64,000 nt of DNA from assembly GCA_040954595.2 (NCBI GenBank), contig CM082592.2, positions 8,246,001 to 8,310,000 of the forward strand. Reading direction: 5' to 3'. The notes under the pieces were generated by a model. That model saw only the letters and a program-made list of their open reading frames with translations, was not told the origin of the DNA and made no database searches. This document shows, in pieces, positions 22,566 to 36,500 of this stretch. The stretch is from Balanoglossus misakiensis. Taxonomy: Eukaryota; Hemichordata. Made by a program: the position numbers and the translations under genes. Every line of letters begins with the position of its first letter. The stretch's first letter is position 1.

Positions 22566-24719
22566 GGTATAGTAAAATGGTGTTTTTGCGTGAAAACTAC
22601 AGGATCTTACAAAATAAACATGAAAATATCGAACAACTGCATAGCGGCGCGTCTTTGAAATCTGGCGTCCTTCACCGTGCTTGTGATGGGTGTACTTTTT
22701 TCTGTTTAGGTTAATTAATAAATTACTAGTATCTGTTTACAAAATTTGCAAGTAGGCCACAGCGAAGAATATCAGCAGGCGACCCCATGCAAAGCGGTTG
22801 TAGTGGGGCGGGACTACAGCGCTGGCGCATTCCGCGGAATGTGACAGTCTGCGGTTTTCTAGGCATTTTCATACATTAGCGTATCCCAACACCATGTTTG
22901 AAGTTTGTCAGCTGTTCCGCGATGATAGACAAAAAAATCTGCATATTTCTCGCGATCGTTCATTTACACATGTTACACCTTGTACCAGCCTTTCGCTGTG
23001 GTCGCGGCTACCAATGACACTGCAGCCCCGCTACTTTGGAAAGTTAACGTCCTTGGGGGAGGGTACATCTCTCGCCAAGTCTGGTACAGAAAAATGTCTA
23101 AGAACATTGCATTTTTACTCACTTGTTGACAAAATCATGACCAAAACAGCCGGGGACGCAAAGTACGGTCAAAAATGAAAACGAACGCAAGAGGTTGTTG
23201 CATCATGCAAACAAAGCGGCCTTGGCCTGCTACGACATTATAACAAATCGTAATTTATGTTGGGCAAAATATTTGAGAACATACACCGAGTTCGGGTGCC
23301 AGATTATTTTTATTTTGCTATAAGGGATTCCGATGGAAAATTTGTAAAAAGGGTTTATGAATCACAGAAAATCGGGGTATGTACCCCCTCCCCCGCGAGT
23401 AGGGTTATATCAACGAAAATCAAGGCCAAGAGTTTCTGAAAATGTCGAGTAGTTTTGCAAAAGGGTGATGGGTGTGCCTTATCTTAAAACACATCAGCAT
23501 GGCTACTCTTCTTTGGGTAATTGAGTTTAGTTACTCAATATCAAAATATGTGATTATCCATATTTAAGATCAAAGGGTCAGACGGGCGCATAAGATCTGG
23601 GGTTTGTTTATTTGGATCAACGCAGCCTTCGAGAAAGTTTACCCCAGGAGATCAAAACTCTTTCTGGTTATCACAGAATGGCGACGCAACATATGTGTAC
23701 ACCTGCCCTACCGGTTCACGCGTTCTGGATTCATCCATTTTGTTATAGGGGTTATCTCGGTGCCATCACCTTACGTATTTCAGCACTTCAAATACATGTG
23801 CAACACTTTCCTCCAGGAGCGAAAAAGGGACCAGATTTATGATCCTCGCCAACAGTTGGCACACACGAAAACAAGATACCCCCTAGGTCGCAGAGGATAG
23901 CCGGTGTTGTCTCCAAATACCACCACGGCTTAACTTATGTATACCACTTAAAATACGCAAGATTCGGCAATAATTGGAACGGTGCATACACTGTAGTCGG
24001 ACTGATCTTGTTTTAGTCAACAAACTCAAGAATTCTATCTGTCTGCCCCCTACAGAGAATGCTTGACAGGTTCTTTTATCAATCGTTTACTTCAACATCC
24101 AAAGATTGGCACGCAGCTTGCAACAGGCCCAAATCTGTGGTCACGAATCTACACCAGGCCATTAAGTCTTTCCTGCTGAAATTATGATCCCTCGATTGAA
24201 GGAGCGCGTTTTACCCTGAACATGAAACTACATTCGGGCCGAAAGAAGTTTTCCTTGAAGAAACTCTTATAAATTGGTCGATTTAAAAAAAAGGAAATGT
24301 ATTGTAGTCCGCAACTTTGACAAAAGAATGCTGGTCGGTTTTTGAACTGAGATTTTTTACGCACGGCTGTTTACATGTATTATATTTCTCTCAACTCAGA
24401 AAACTCCTCATACGGATATCGTTTCATGCGTGACCTTGCTCATGTTACAGTACCGCCAATGGCTGGTGCTGGCCAAAGAAACTTTGGGATATCGTAGTTT
24501 GTTTTTAAAAAGTGTCTGTGCAACCAGTTAATAAATTTGAAGGACATCATCAATCATCATTTATTTGTCACTGATGTTTACGTTTTCCAATATTGTTGCT
24601 GAAAAAGATACGGAAGGGAGAAATCCTTGGGCCGCTTTTTGAAATTCCGAATATGACAGGTGGGGTGACGTGTGACGTCTTGGTCTTCATACGGAGCCGC
24701 GCCTACACATTTTCTGCAG

Positions 24720-24950
24720 GGCAAGGATTTTATTCAGACAACCGTACGCCACCACTATGCTCCTGAGGCCTGCAAGCTTACTTTTACCATGCGGTGCGGC
24801 CATAATTTTGTCAGTCGCAAGACGGACGCCTACCAATGCAATCCCATCATACACCGGCACTATCACTAAAGATTGTCTAGGCGATAGCGCGCCCTCAACG
24901 GTAGATAGTGAAATACCACCATGTTTTAGCCATAAGTCATATCGACACAG
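24720..24950 (+). other. Possible plus-strand exon, open for 77 codons, unknown product
   Basis: A good acceptor (ACATTTTCTGCAG, exon from 24720) and a strong donor (CACAG then GTAAGT, exon end 24950) bracket 231 bp that is open in the frame of the ATG at 24757. The segment is richer in CpG than its surroundings. No domain is recognised, and the minus strand is also open across much of it, so coding potential is uncertain. A plus-strand AATAAA at about 25045 could end such a transcript. Confidence 0.2.
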
Positions 24951-25153
24951 GTAAGTCAAGTTGGTTATACCAAACAAATACTTTGCTAATCTAACGCGTA
25001 CACATTCTGCCAAAACCACCATATCACTCCAGACCCATACATTCAATAAACTTTGATTTCACTGAATCACACCCCCAGCACTCAATTCACAGCATGCAGT
25101 GTTTGTTTTTTAAACAAGCCACCAAACACCATGGCATTCCAACACAAATAGAC

Positions 25154-25159
25154 TTTATT
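25154..25159 (-). terminator. Likely polyadenylation signal for MED13
   Basis: The minus strand reads AATAAA here, followed within about 10 to 50 nt by a strongly GU-rich stretch (TTTGTGTTGG, then GGTGTTTGGTGG) at about 25147 to 25107, a typical downstream element. This gives a 3' UTR of about 2.6 kb. Other minus-strand AATAAA hexamers near 25177, 25335, 26155 and 26946 could act as alternative sites. Confidence 0.5.
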
Positions 25160-27778
25160 AACAGGAATAACTTATTTTTATTCTACAAATTGTGTGAAAA
25201 AGTATAAATTATCATAGAATTTCATTGTCATCTGTCACAATTTGAACAATATTCCGATAGCATCGACTAAATACAAATATATATATAGACCCGGAAAAAC
25301 GACACCTTGGCTTTTAAACCTTGCAAAGTATAACTTTATTTGTTTGCAAGAATGCATTGGAATTACAAAAAGGTCTCACTATATTCTTCTCAGTCGATCC
25401 AGTATCCTGTCCACTGGGAAATATATATTTTTTCTTATTCAATTTGGGAGAAATAACAAGAAAACAGAGTTGAGATGTTACATTTCAAACAGAAAAAAGA
25501 GTGAGAGAGAGAGAGAAAAAAAATGAATATACCGAGGCCTCAGTGTACGGAGTCACCAAAGTCAATATTTACATAAACGGAATAAACATTTGTTTATATA
25601 TATAATTATTATGTTGCAGTTGCACCTCAGAAGGCAACTGAAATAAAATTCGATGAAAAGACGTCTTCATGCAATTCTTGTACCATCAGGTGCTGAAATT
25701 CCCCCTTCTTCTAAAAGTCTGCTCGTTTGTGGACAAATAAGATGGAAGTCCCCCCCCTCCCCACCCTTAAAGTAACCTTTGACCCCCCAAACTTCCTAAT
25801 TTGGGAGTGACCCTACACGCAATACCGTATACGATAAAAGCGGTAAGGACAAGACTAGCCATTGTATCGAACGATGCAATGAAATACTGCCTGTTCGTAG
25901 TGTGATTTCCCCGCATTTCATTTTTGAGCATCAAAAAATCCACCAGAAATCTATCCACAAAGGTCCGACTTGAATTGCAACAAGTGACTACCACACATCT
26001 TGTCGCAGACATCTTTTTCACCATCTGGGGTTGACACCATTTTTGCTCCAGGTAAAGGGGTGGATGGGGTTGTACGCAGTGAGGGTGATATGTCAAGCTG
26101 GCGGTTCTGGAGAAAGCCCGTCTTTTAAGCTCTTCCTAAAAGAACAGTTTAAGTTTTATTTTTCGGGGCTGCAGTTGTGAGAATTCTCTGAGGTGTTTTT
26201 TTTTAAAAACAATCAGACCAAAAGATTGTCCAGAAACACTAACATTACACCAAAACCCTGACATCCACTTGAAATTATGAGAATCGTTCACATAACTTCC
26301 CGTTTTCTTCTCTATCTGTGGGTAAAAATACAAAGTTTGCAGTTTGTCTAAACACAGACAAGCAAGACTTCTTTTTAAATTTCTCAAGCTGAGCTACGCT
26401 AACTCCACCCCTTTGTCTCTGTGTAAAAAGTAAACTACATTCTCCTCTGATAAGAATTTTTGCAACATTCCTACCCCTGATAAAAAATAAGTTATTAAAG
26501 TCATCCTCTGAAATAATGTCTTACATCACTTTATAGACATATGTACAGACAAAAAAAAAAACGAAAAATTTAATAAGTCTCTGTGACTTTCAGAATAAAT
26601 CTTTCCATTCACTTCTGTACAAAATAACGCTCCTGGGTTTCTGGCGCGGTAAAACCTCGAGCGTCGAATATATTTTAAAACTGTGGCCACCTTGAAAAAG
26701 TCAAGGGTCGTACATTTTGAATGCAATTTGATTTGAAACATTATGTAAACACAGGTCTTGCTTTTTGGACAAAAAAAGCAGTCACTTTTTATAGAATTAG
26801 ACCTCTGATTGCATCAAATCCAGGCTCGGAGAACATCTGTGAAAATTACTTTGCACACACTTTGGATTGCGTTTGGCATCCCAAGCTCTTGGACTTCATA
26901 TTTTGTAATACCACTAAAATAACATTCATTTTTTTTCTATTTCAGTTTATTAATTTTCAGCATTTACAGTAAAACTTGTCCAGCAGCGTTGGTTTGGTTT
27001 GGTTGTTCGAGCCCCGTAGACATCGCATCGCGACAGGCGCCCGAATAAGTCAGCAATCTTCTGGTGCTCAGATTGCTGCATCATTTGTGAATTGTTTTCA
27101 CATTATATTCTGGTTTCAAAATTTCAGGCCTCAGACGGAAAAAGACAGCGGTGCTGTCTGTTGCAGTATTTCCTTAGGTCCTTGCCGCTTTCCAGCAAAC
27201 ACACACAAATGTTGTCACACATTCCGAGTGTTTTGTTGCTTCACTGGTTTCCATTAGTGATCACCTGCCGTTTGTGTTTCCGACAGAATTCCGACTGTTT
27301 TCAGAGATGCCGGTACTTCCAGAGGTCTGTGTCTTCGGCACGACTCAGTGCGCCGACACAGACGCACAAAACAGAGACTGGTTTCAGCTCAGGCAAAAAG
27401 TTCTTAAAAAAAGCATTTTTGCTCCCTAGGTGGTGGATCTTCCGAAAGCTCTTCCGATACTGCAAACACTTGCACTGGGTTGTGTGAAGTCAGTGTCACA
27501 AAGGAAAGCCCCCTTGTACTGTTTCAGGTAGTTTTGACCGCACAGCTGATCTGAGCTGCGCAAAGGCGACCTTTTCGTGCACACACCACGTTACAGAGTC
27601 ACTCAAGCCACGGAGTTCCATGCATCACACACACACAACAGCGAAGCAGAACACTGCAGCATTCACCATCAAATCGCAGTCGCCCCACTGATGTACAAAG
27701 AAGCGACGCTCCAAGCACCCCTAGCCTCAGCATCATACACAGATTGCCAGATTACAGCTGCCGTGAATGTAGCGTGGA
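25160..27778 (-). other. Inferred MED13 3' UTR
   Basis: These 2.6 kb follow the MED13 stop codon and hold no recognisable coding exon. They contain several A/T-rich and poly-pyrimidine stretches and minus-strand AATAAA motifs. The assignment rests on the good polyadenylation context near 25150. Confidence 0.45.
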
Positions 27779-30547
27779 TCAAAGCAACGCGGCCACTGTG
27801 TTGTAGAGTTGCATAAGAACCACGAAGTGAACCGGCAGACAGGAACGCCTGTCTTTGGTGGAAGGGTCAGCTGTTAGCCAGGACAACGCATTGTAATTCT
27901 CCAGCACATACCTGGAACAAAACATTACAAGGTCTTAGTCACTTTACAAATTTTAAATCATCACACTCTTTCTATCCATATTTGGATAAGTTCTGACATA
28001 CTATGCAAATCATTTCTTGCCATATTCGGTCAATGGTTATCTCAGCTGCAAGTTCTCTGACCATATATGGGCATTGACCATATCAGTGAGGGGGGGGGGG
28101 GGGGGACTCACCTGAGTACGTCAGTTGTAAAATTGGAATCTAGTGGATGTGTATGCCTCTGCTGCATAATGTCGTCTGACTGATGTACTGAAGGGGTGTG
28201 GACATGTAAGGCAGACTGAAAGAAAAAACACAGAGAACAGCACATTACTTATATTGTCCCACCTCAAAGTTGTGACAAGAAAATCAATCTGACAAAATAA
28301 AGATGGCTTACTTTGAGGAAGACCGGACAGGAGTGTTCTGCTTGGGGACTGGACGCCCAGAACCAGCTGGGAAGAGGACCAGTCGCAGCTGTGGAAACGT
28401 AGAAGCCGAGAGCCAGGGGCTGCTGCAGGATAAATACCTCTTCTGTTTCGCTACCCTGATAGAGAAACGTACAAGATCATATTAATTACACTGTGGTCTA
28501 ATGTTATACGCTGGTAACATGACAATCACTGGCTGGTGAATGTGTTGTATGAATGATTACATATGTGTAAGCAGTGTGTGTAAATGTATTTATGTGTGTG
28601 GGCATCAATATGCTTTTACTGCATTGGCAACTTTCATGACCTCTCCAAGTGATCTGATCATAGCAACTGCTTGTGTTAGTTCATTGCGGCCACAAGTAGT
28701 AACAACAGTACATACCTTTGCAGTGCCATCTCCGGAGGATTGCATTCCGTTGGCGTTATTGGGAGAACCCGGCCGGCCCTCTCCGCCGCCGAGCTGCGAC
28801 GGATCGGGGTCGTTGGGAGACGGCGACGCGGGGAGGATGTCCAAGAAGTGGGACAAGTCGGTGTCGGTCAGGTCCTCGTTCAGCTCGTCGCTGCTCATGA
28901 ACATCAGCTCGTCCGGCATGACGTCCCCGCTGGCGTTGAAATCCGTCGGTTCCGACATCAGGCCGGAGGAGGCCACCTGGGTGGTGGCACTCGTTGGGAA
29001 CACCTGGATGTGGGTACAAGTGGCGTCGCCCGGCGAGTGCAACATGGTGAGGTTCTGTTGCGAGAAGGCACTCCGTCCCGTTCTGTCCGTGGACACTGAA
29101 TCTGAAGAAACAAAAAGCAAATTTTCACTCAAGTCAATAACAGTACTAAGGATGTATGTGCACTATGGGCACATGAAATTTGTCACTTCCTATAGGATTA
29201 CATTGAATATTGTTAGTAAACCCACTTCTAACTATTACACATAGTTCAGATACCACTGCACACAGCACTATGCAGTGATATAACCTGGAGAATGTAAAAC
29301 CACCAGTCGACACACAGAATGAAGATTTGCCCACTTACCAGCCATTATCCTGACTTGCGGATCCGGTTCCATCGACACAAGGCAAGCACTGAGGATGCAG
29401 GGATAGTCGTTGGTGTTCCCAGTGATGTTGCAGGTCTTGCACATGTCCCTCATCTGTTTGCTGCGACTCAGTAAATTCTTCCTGTTGAGAACAAGACTCC
29501 AGTCTACAGAAAGAGAGAGAAGAAGACTTATAAAACTGGCAATGATGTAGAAATCAGGGGGAAAAGGTTGAGCATGAGACAGAACAGGCAAATTCAAAAC
29601 TAGAAATCGTTATCATTTTATGAAACCTTATAAAGGCATCTCGCTGTAACATGGCTGTTACAACATGTTATTGTGAAAAGGCCCTACCTTTGAGTTCCCC
29701 GTGTCCAAGTCTTCCCAGACGCCCCACGATGAGTCTCCACGGCAACGCCGCTGTCGTCGAGACACTGATGATGAAGTCCCACAGCTTGCGGATGGCGTAC
29801 TGCCTCACTGAAACCTTCTTCCGTCTTTTGCTGCGATAAAAACACAAAATTGGACGTGATTAAGTGCTGGTAAGAGGGACAGCAGTAATGTTGGACCTCT
29901 GAAGAGGGAACTGGGGGTGAAAGGGTTTAAACTGAAGAGTCCAAAGCTGGCAGCAGACTTACCTGTTTGGAATATCGATGTTTATGACACAGCTCTCCAT
30001 CAGCTCCCCTCTCTGGTCGGTGCAGGTGGCTAGCAGCCATCTTTGATCATGAGACAAGCAGTACCCAACAAACAACTCTCCGCACTGCTGCACGGTGTCG
30101 CCGAATGTCTCCGTCAGTTCCGTCTGTTTGTCCTTCAGCGGGGCCAGGATGTACGGTGGTGTGTAAAGTTTAAAGGGCAACTCCTGAGCCTGGGGGAGGG
30201 GTTAGAATAAATTTTAAGTTTACAAAAAAGATTATGATATAATAATATGACTACCAAATCGTAAAAAGTGGAGATACATGTATTCTATATTATTAACACA
30301 CACGTTGTATCTACAAAGATTTTCAACCACAGCACAACATCAAGTTCATAACTACCTCTTTGGTCTTAAGGATCTTTTCAAGGTCAGCTGCAGTTCCGAA
30401 ACCGGTCAGGGACTTCGTCGACACCGTGGAAACCATGTACTTTCTGCACTGGGTGAACACCGAGAACGCCAAGGCCTTGGTCTGATCCAGATTTCTGGTC
30501 CCTTCCTCCGTCCTGGTGAACTGCAAGACTTGCTGAAGAGGCACAAC
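27779..30547 (-). CDS. MED13: MED13 exons 24 to 31: C-terminal (Med13_C, PIWI-like) region
   Basis: Eight exons encode residues 1751 to 2247 and form the best conserved part: [92 protein letters not shown] and [14 protein letters not shown], ending in [17 protein letters not shown] and TGA at 27781 to 27779. An acidic linker in exon 28 ([20 protein letters not shown]) is also found in the human protein. Structural studies describe this region as PIWI-like. Confidence 0.95.
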
Positions 30548-33500
30548 CTGTAAAGACAATCAAGGTTACATCTAGCAATAACAGAACTCCTTCCCCTCCC
30601 CATGGAGAGAAAATGAAACCAACCAGGTTGAATCTATAACAACAGCACATTCCACAATTTAGGGTTGCGTGGGTAAATTATCAAAAGACAGCCGGCGTGG
30701 TTACCTGTACACTGATGGTTTTCCTGAGGTTGTCAGGTAGCCCTGGCAGCATTTCCGCAAAGCAGCGCAGCAAACCGGCGGTCCACATCGCCTGGCTGCC
30801 GTCCTCGTTGTCCTTGCCGTAGGAGAAGGGGTCCACCAGGTAGACCACCACGAAGGGCGGGCACTTGCTGTCGTCGTCCGAGTCCACCACGGCCCTCTTG
30901 CAGCCGTCTCGGCTCTCGGACGGGCCGTCGTGGTCGCCGTGTCCCGAGCCGCTCCCCGAGTGGTGGCCCGCGCTGCTGCTGCTCGATGAGGTAGACATTG
31001 GGTGAGATCCGCCGCTGGCTGCGTCTGCGTTGCTGTCTCCGCCGTGGCCGTGACTGCTGCTCGGGTGGCTGCTGCTGCTGCTGCTGGATGGTGGCGGACA
31101 GCTGGTCATGTGAGACGGCCGCTCCGGTCTGCTCGCGTCGAACATGCTTCGGTCGACCGGTTGTGTGGCTAGAAGTGGTGCTGCAAACGATACCATAAAG
31201 ACATTAGTTACAGAGGGATTCAATTTACACAATCACTGCTCACTTGAAAATGTTCACGGAAAGGCAATAAAAATAAACAAAAAAGAATAATAACATAGTC
31301 CCTTACCTAAGTAGTGTTTACACACTTGGGCATAGAGTTTCAGTTTTGCTGCATCAGCAACATTACCTTGCTGTGAAAACCAATCATCTACTACCACGTC
31401 TGCAACTTTCTTGTAAGAAACTTTGCGTATCCTCATGATGCCGTCGCGCAAAACTTTGGGATTATATGGCACGTGTCGACCAAGTCTACAAGTCTGGAAA
31501 GACACAAAATGGAATGAATGTCAACAAACCCACAACTACGCTGTCAAAGACACAGATGTAATATTACCGTTTTCTCTTACTTGAATATCTCTGAAACCAC
31601 CGCCTTCAAGAATCTGGCTGCAAAGCACTAGACGAGTGCAAAAAAACAAAAGGTACCAACATATCACCACCACAGAGGGCGCCCCACTCACCTCATACAC
31701 AGCACTGAGTTCTTTGAAGAATACTTTTGTTGATTGAAGGATGAAGTCGCTGTCCGGAGTGACAACTACATATGCAACATCATGCGCTGCACAGTAAGGC
31801 TCCAGCAGAAGTTTATCCTGGAAAGTAAAAAAAAAGTGTACTTGTATGTAAGCTTACAGACAATCTAGTGTATGAAATCCAGTCACAAGGTATTCACATT
31901 TTTGAATTTCTTTCCAAGAGGACATATAAGCTTCACTTACCCAGTAATGCATTGCATATGGTGACAAAGACAGCCAATCCTTGTCATTGCCGACCAGAAA
32001 AGATGGCACTGGCAGTGGTTCGGGGGACTCCGCTAAAAAAAGAAAACATCGGCTTGATGAAATAATCTTAGATATAAATAGTATGTGCATACAATCCATC
32101 ATGGTTTTCCCAATCCTGTACCACAACTATGACATTAAAAAAACACCAATGAAAGTCTCACCTTTGCTCTTGCTGGCTATCCTAAATAACGTGTGCCAAG
32201 TTAGGGGGCCCTGAACAATGTACTGTGCCGGTTCCCACGACCTGCTGATCCGCTTGCGTTTGATCACTTCTTGTAGATATGGTTTGAGGGTTGTCAGGAT
32301 TCGAACACAGTCCGTTGACGAAAGCTGACAACGATCATCAACTGAAGGAAGGAAAAATGTAGAACATGAGCTCAAACAACTGAACGGGAACATCTATGAA
32401 CACTTTTCCCTGATCATAAAATACTTCACCCAATGCAAACATGTTGAACCTACCCAGTCATTTTCTCATCTACAAATCAAGGATAATGGTAAAACTGATT
32501 AACGCTGTTCATATTTTATCCTGTGAACCAACATTTTGCACTTATCCAATTTGTTTGTGTCTAGGTTACGTGACTGCATGTATTACTGAAACAATATGGC
32601 CGCCACTTGGGTCATACTGAAACAATATGGCCGCCACTTGGGTCATACTGAAACAATATGGCCGCCACTTGGGTCATATAGTTGGTAATACTGGATTCGC
32701 GGACATACCTGCACCCGTTGTAAATGCCCAGCTCTGCAGACAAGTAGCCTTGAGTAAAGTGTCGTCCAGTTTATTCAGGTTACTTCCGTCCATGAGTTGC
32801 CGGCCCTGCTCCAAGGCGTGGAAGCAGGCGTCGCAGCCGTCCGAGAGTTCCAGCTGGTTCCTGGCGATCAGTCCTGAGTTATTGCCGGCCTTCTGCCGGC
32901 TCACCACGCACTCCAGCTTGCACAGAGTGCCGTACGGAGACGCGCACTGGTCCTCGACGATCTCCACGAGAATGTCGGGAACGCGGCGGTTTCCCTCAGT
33001 CCTGGAGTGACCGGCGGCGTCGTCGGCACTCCCGGCCCCTTTCCGGCCGGGATCCGGCGGCGACACGTGGTCGGTGTTTTGAGCCCACAAGGCTATGTCG
33101 TGCTGCTGCCCCGTAATATCCTGCTCGTCCTCGGCGAACAGCCCGCTACCCGTGCCGTACCGGCGGTTCATGATGGCGCTAAATCCACACTGGCATTTGT
33201 ACTGCGGTTGGTTCGTGTTGTCCTGCAGGTAGAGCCCTGCATCGTTTCCTTTGATGTTCATGTTACACACACAAATAACACAGCTGTCAAAGTTCCTGTC
33301 CTTGAAGATGTTCAACAGGGAATCGGACAGCACCAGGTTCACAAACAAGCTGTGGGCCTCGGGTATGTTATTCGCGGGCGTGGGAGGCTCCATGGAGTTC
33401 AAATTTTTAACGTACGACGACGGCGTCGAGGCGGGCGAGTTCTCGAAGTTCGACTGGTGTTCCTGGCTTCCTTGGAATGTGGCTGGTGACTGCAGGACTC

Positions 33501-36500
33501 CAGGTGTTCCGGCAGAAGGCAGGGATGTAATTGGTTGGTTGAATTTGACCATGTCAGTGTCAACGCTACTCACACTTGGCAGGTTCGTGTCCTTCCCTGA
33601 ATGGAGGAACTCCTGTTTCTGTGGTACTCCAACCTGGGTGGACAAGATGGTAGAAAAAAGACGAATGTGAACAAACAAAGAAATACCAAGCCAGTAGGGT
33701 TAGGGATTTCAGGGGTATGCTTATCCAGTTAAAGAACACCAGAGATACATGTGTGACAGTCACAGTACGTAACTTGGGTAGCATGGGGTTTCCTCCAGTA
33801 ACTGTGCATTCCGAGCAGAGGTTAGGAGAGTGTCCGGGCAGTAGTGAGGAGGGAAAGGGGAGGGGGGGGGGGGAGCACTTACCTGCCAGGAGGGTTTGTA
33901 GATGCAGTTCTCTGGTACCTTCAGAGGTGGTAGTTTGGAGCTTGGCAGTGCTTTCAATGGAGCGTACATTGTAGATCCGTGAAACCTTTGTGAAGTGGGT
34001 ACTCTGTACACAAACGACCAGTCCTGAATACAGATCACAAACAAGACACTGTAAGTCTGGTAGCAGATGAAGAAATGACTCTACGTGTGTTTCCAATAAC
34101 TGGCGTGTGATAGGTGATAGTACCAGCTACTTTCAGTCCAATTTTATGTGATCCTGAAATATACTGCGAAACTAGGCAACATACAAAGCCCTTTCATGTT
34201 ATTACACAGGCCACTCACCTTGATGGGTTCTGGCTTTGGACTCCCTAGGCTTTCTTCAATTTCAATGTCTGTCAGATCCGGCACGGTTGAGGAGCCGTCC
34301 AGATGCGTGGCACCCGGAGCCGAATCCGGATTGATGTACTCTGCACTTCCGGGATTGCAAGGTGAGAAGGCTGGATTCTGTTCCAGGGAGGGAGGCGTGG
34401 GAAACATCCTGGCTAGCTCGCTGGCACCTGTGCGTTGGAGGGGTCAGAATGCCGGAATCAATGACAAGCTCAAATGAACAATACTCTATACTTTGGTGCG
34501 TTTTTCTGCAGACTCGAGACAAAGTCATGTTTGTTGTGCGGGTGATGTATAGCCAGTTTGTCACTAACAATCTGACAAAGTGGAAAGCTTCACCCTGTGT
34601 TTAATTTATGCAGACGGAGACCTGGTTAAAAGACTGTGGACGAGTAACCAGTTTTGAGTAAGTCTGCAAGACAGGCAATTCACTGTAACAGTGACTGTGT
34701 GAAATATTCAATATAGTATATCTCAATAGGTGATGCCAATACACAACCTTTTTGAAAGCTGACCCCATAATGCTTGTTACTGTATGTCAATGTGTGATTA
34801 AGTATGGTGTGCAGATCCATGCAATGCTGCTGTGCCCACTGCACTGTTTGTGTGCTAACTGCAGCCTTCAAAATATCCCAATGAGTATTACATCAATACT
34901 CTGCACACACACACATGCTGGTAGTTCTACATAGCTGTCCAGAGACAACCAGCATAATTAACAACCACCAAACAACATAACAACTAACATTAACAAATTA
35001 CGTTAAAGGACGTCAGCTTTGTTGTCCTGCTTCGGGTCAACTCACCTAGGAAACCGTTTGTACTGCTATTGAGGGAGCTTCCTTTGTTGCTACTGTTGCT
35101 GGGCCTAAGGGGGCCATCATCCGTGATCTGTGAGATCTTGTGTGTGAGGTCCTCAAACGGGAGCTGAAATGACAAACACAATCCATCAGATGTATCTCAA
35201 TTATATACAGTTACAGACAGAGAAAGCTATTGAATCAATTTCTCACTTCACTCAACAGATTGACACCACCAGCTCACTTACCCCAGTGTCGTCATCGTCA
35301 GACGACTCAAACAGCTGATCCAGGTCGTTGGCAGTCACTACCAGATCGGTTTCTCTCATCAAGCTGGCCGAGGGGTCTGGTCGCGCTGAGGGCAGACCTG
35401 TTATTGAACCTGCATTGCATGGAACGAATAATAAATTTCATCAGATGATGTGACACTAAGACATATACATTCACAGCAACCGGGAAAATCTCAGTTTTAT
35501 TCTGAAATCAACACTTTACATGCTATGTCAAAGGCCACATTTTAAAGCTAACTAATCTATTTTACATGGAGAGTTTTCAACCTATTCACAGAGCTTGATC
35601 ACACACCAGTGCAAGGAAAGAGGAGAATGGGAAGCAGAGAAACAGAAGTCACAGATGAGTCACCCAAAATGTACACATGGTGCAACATCATGCCACAAAC
35701 ACCATATCACGAAGACAGTATATGCGTGAAATGCAATTTACAAAGAAAAGGAAGTAAAAAGTTGTGCCTCAGCCCTTACGTTGTTGTGACTTACTTCTGC
35801 CTGATACCAGGGCATTTTTCTCATTTGCTTGGTCTCCTCCCTTCGACTGATTCTGTTCCTGTTTGACTTTCTCCTCCTCAGCTTTCTTCTGCTCCTCCTG
35901 GGACAGGAAAAGAAAGGGGAATTAATCAGATTGGCCACTTGCTGGCGCCATTCATAAAGTGTTATCATTGGATCACAGGTAGTTCATAGATTATACACTG
36001 TCAGGCAGAAGAAATAAGAACTTCAATTTAACCCCATTCATCCCAAATCCACTGTGGATATTGACTTGATATCATATTCAGTGACATAGTATTTCAGGAA
36101 AGAGATTTTAATTAAAATTTAAGACACTGCTTCATGAAACAATTGCAGCATATGGTACAACCACCTGCCGCAACACGCATGAAGCGGTTGCACCATATGT
36201 ACAAAACTCTTACATACACAAGTGGGACGTTGATAACAAAATAAATACACTCGCATGCAGTCACTTGTACTAAATACATACATAAACACATTCACATGAC
36301 ATCAAACGCGTGTCAATGAATATTAAATAAAGCGACCATTTTACCTCTTGCTTCTTGCGATCCTGCTTTCGAATACTGTTGCGTCTTTGAAGAATTCCCC
36401 GTCCTTTCTTCCCGTCTTTGCCTCTGTTTCTCTGAAACAATGGCCCTGTCTGGGTCTGAACATACAATACCGTTGCACTCTCTGCTTCGTATGAAACCAC

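Larger units (their letters stand above)
18270..25100. other. Intergenic region of about 6.8 kb between the PLXDC-like promoter and the MED13 3' end
   Basis: No coding gene is recognised on either strand; open frames are short and match no family I know. It is comparatively CpG-rich in its left half (about 18.5 to 22 kb). Items listed separately are a plus-strand core promoter near 19.65 kb, a pentanucleotide repeat near 22.5 kb and a possible plus-strand exon near 24.8 kb. The rest shows no structure I can name. Confidence 0.6.

Noticed and set aside
22287-22658. 123-codon frame with repeated Tyr-Cys-Thr-Val-Leu
   Set aside because: Artefact of the pentanucleotide repeat.
23604-23900. 98-codon plus-strand frame in the intergenic region
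   Set aside because: No recognisable domain, no supporting splice or promoter context, and an overlapping frame of similar length.
28028-28079. Inverted repeat GGTCAATG/CATTGACC in MED13 intron 30
   Set aside because: Eight-bp arms with a 36-nt loop; too weak to support a structure or element.
28540-29244. 234-codon plus-strand frame
   Set aside because: It is antisense to MED13 exon 28, whose minus-strand translation matches MED13 and has proper splice sites.
33007-33670. 160- and 139-codon plus-strand frames
   Set aside because: Antisense to MED13 exon 18.
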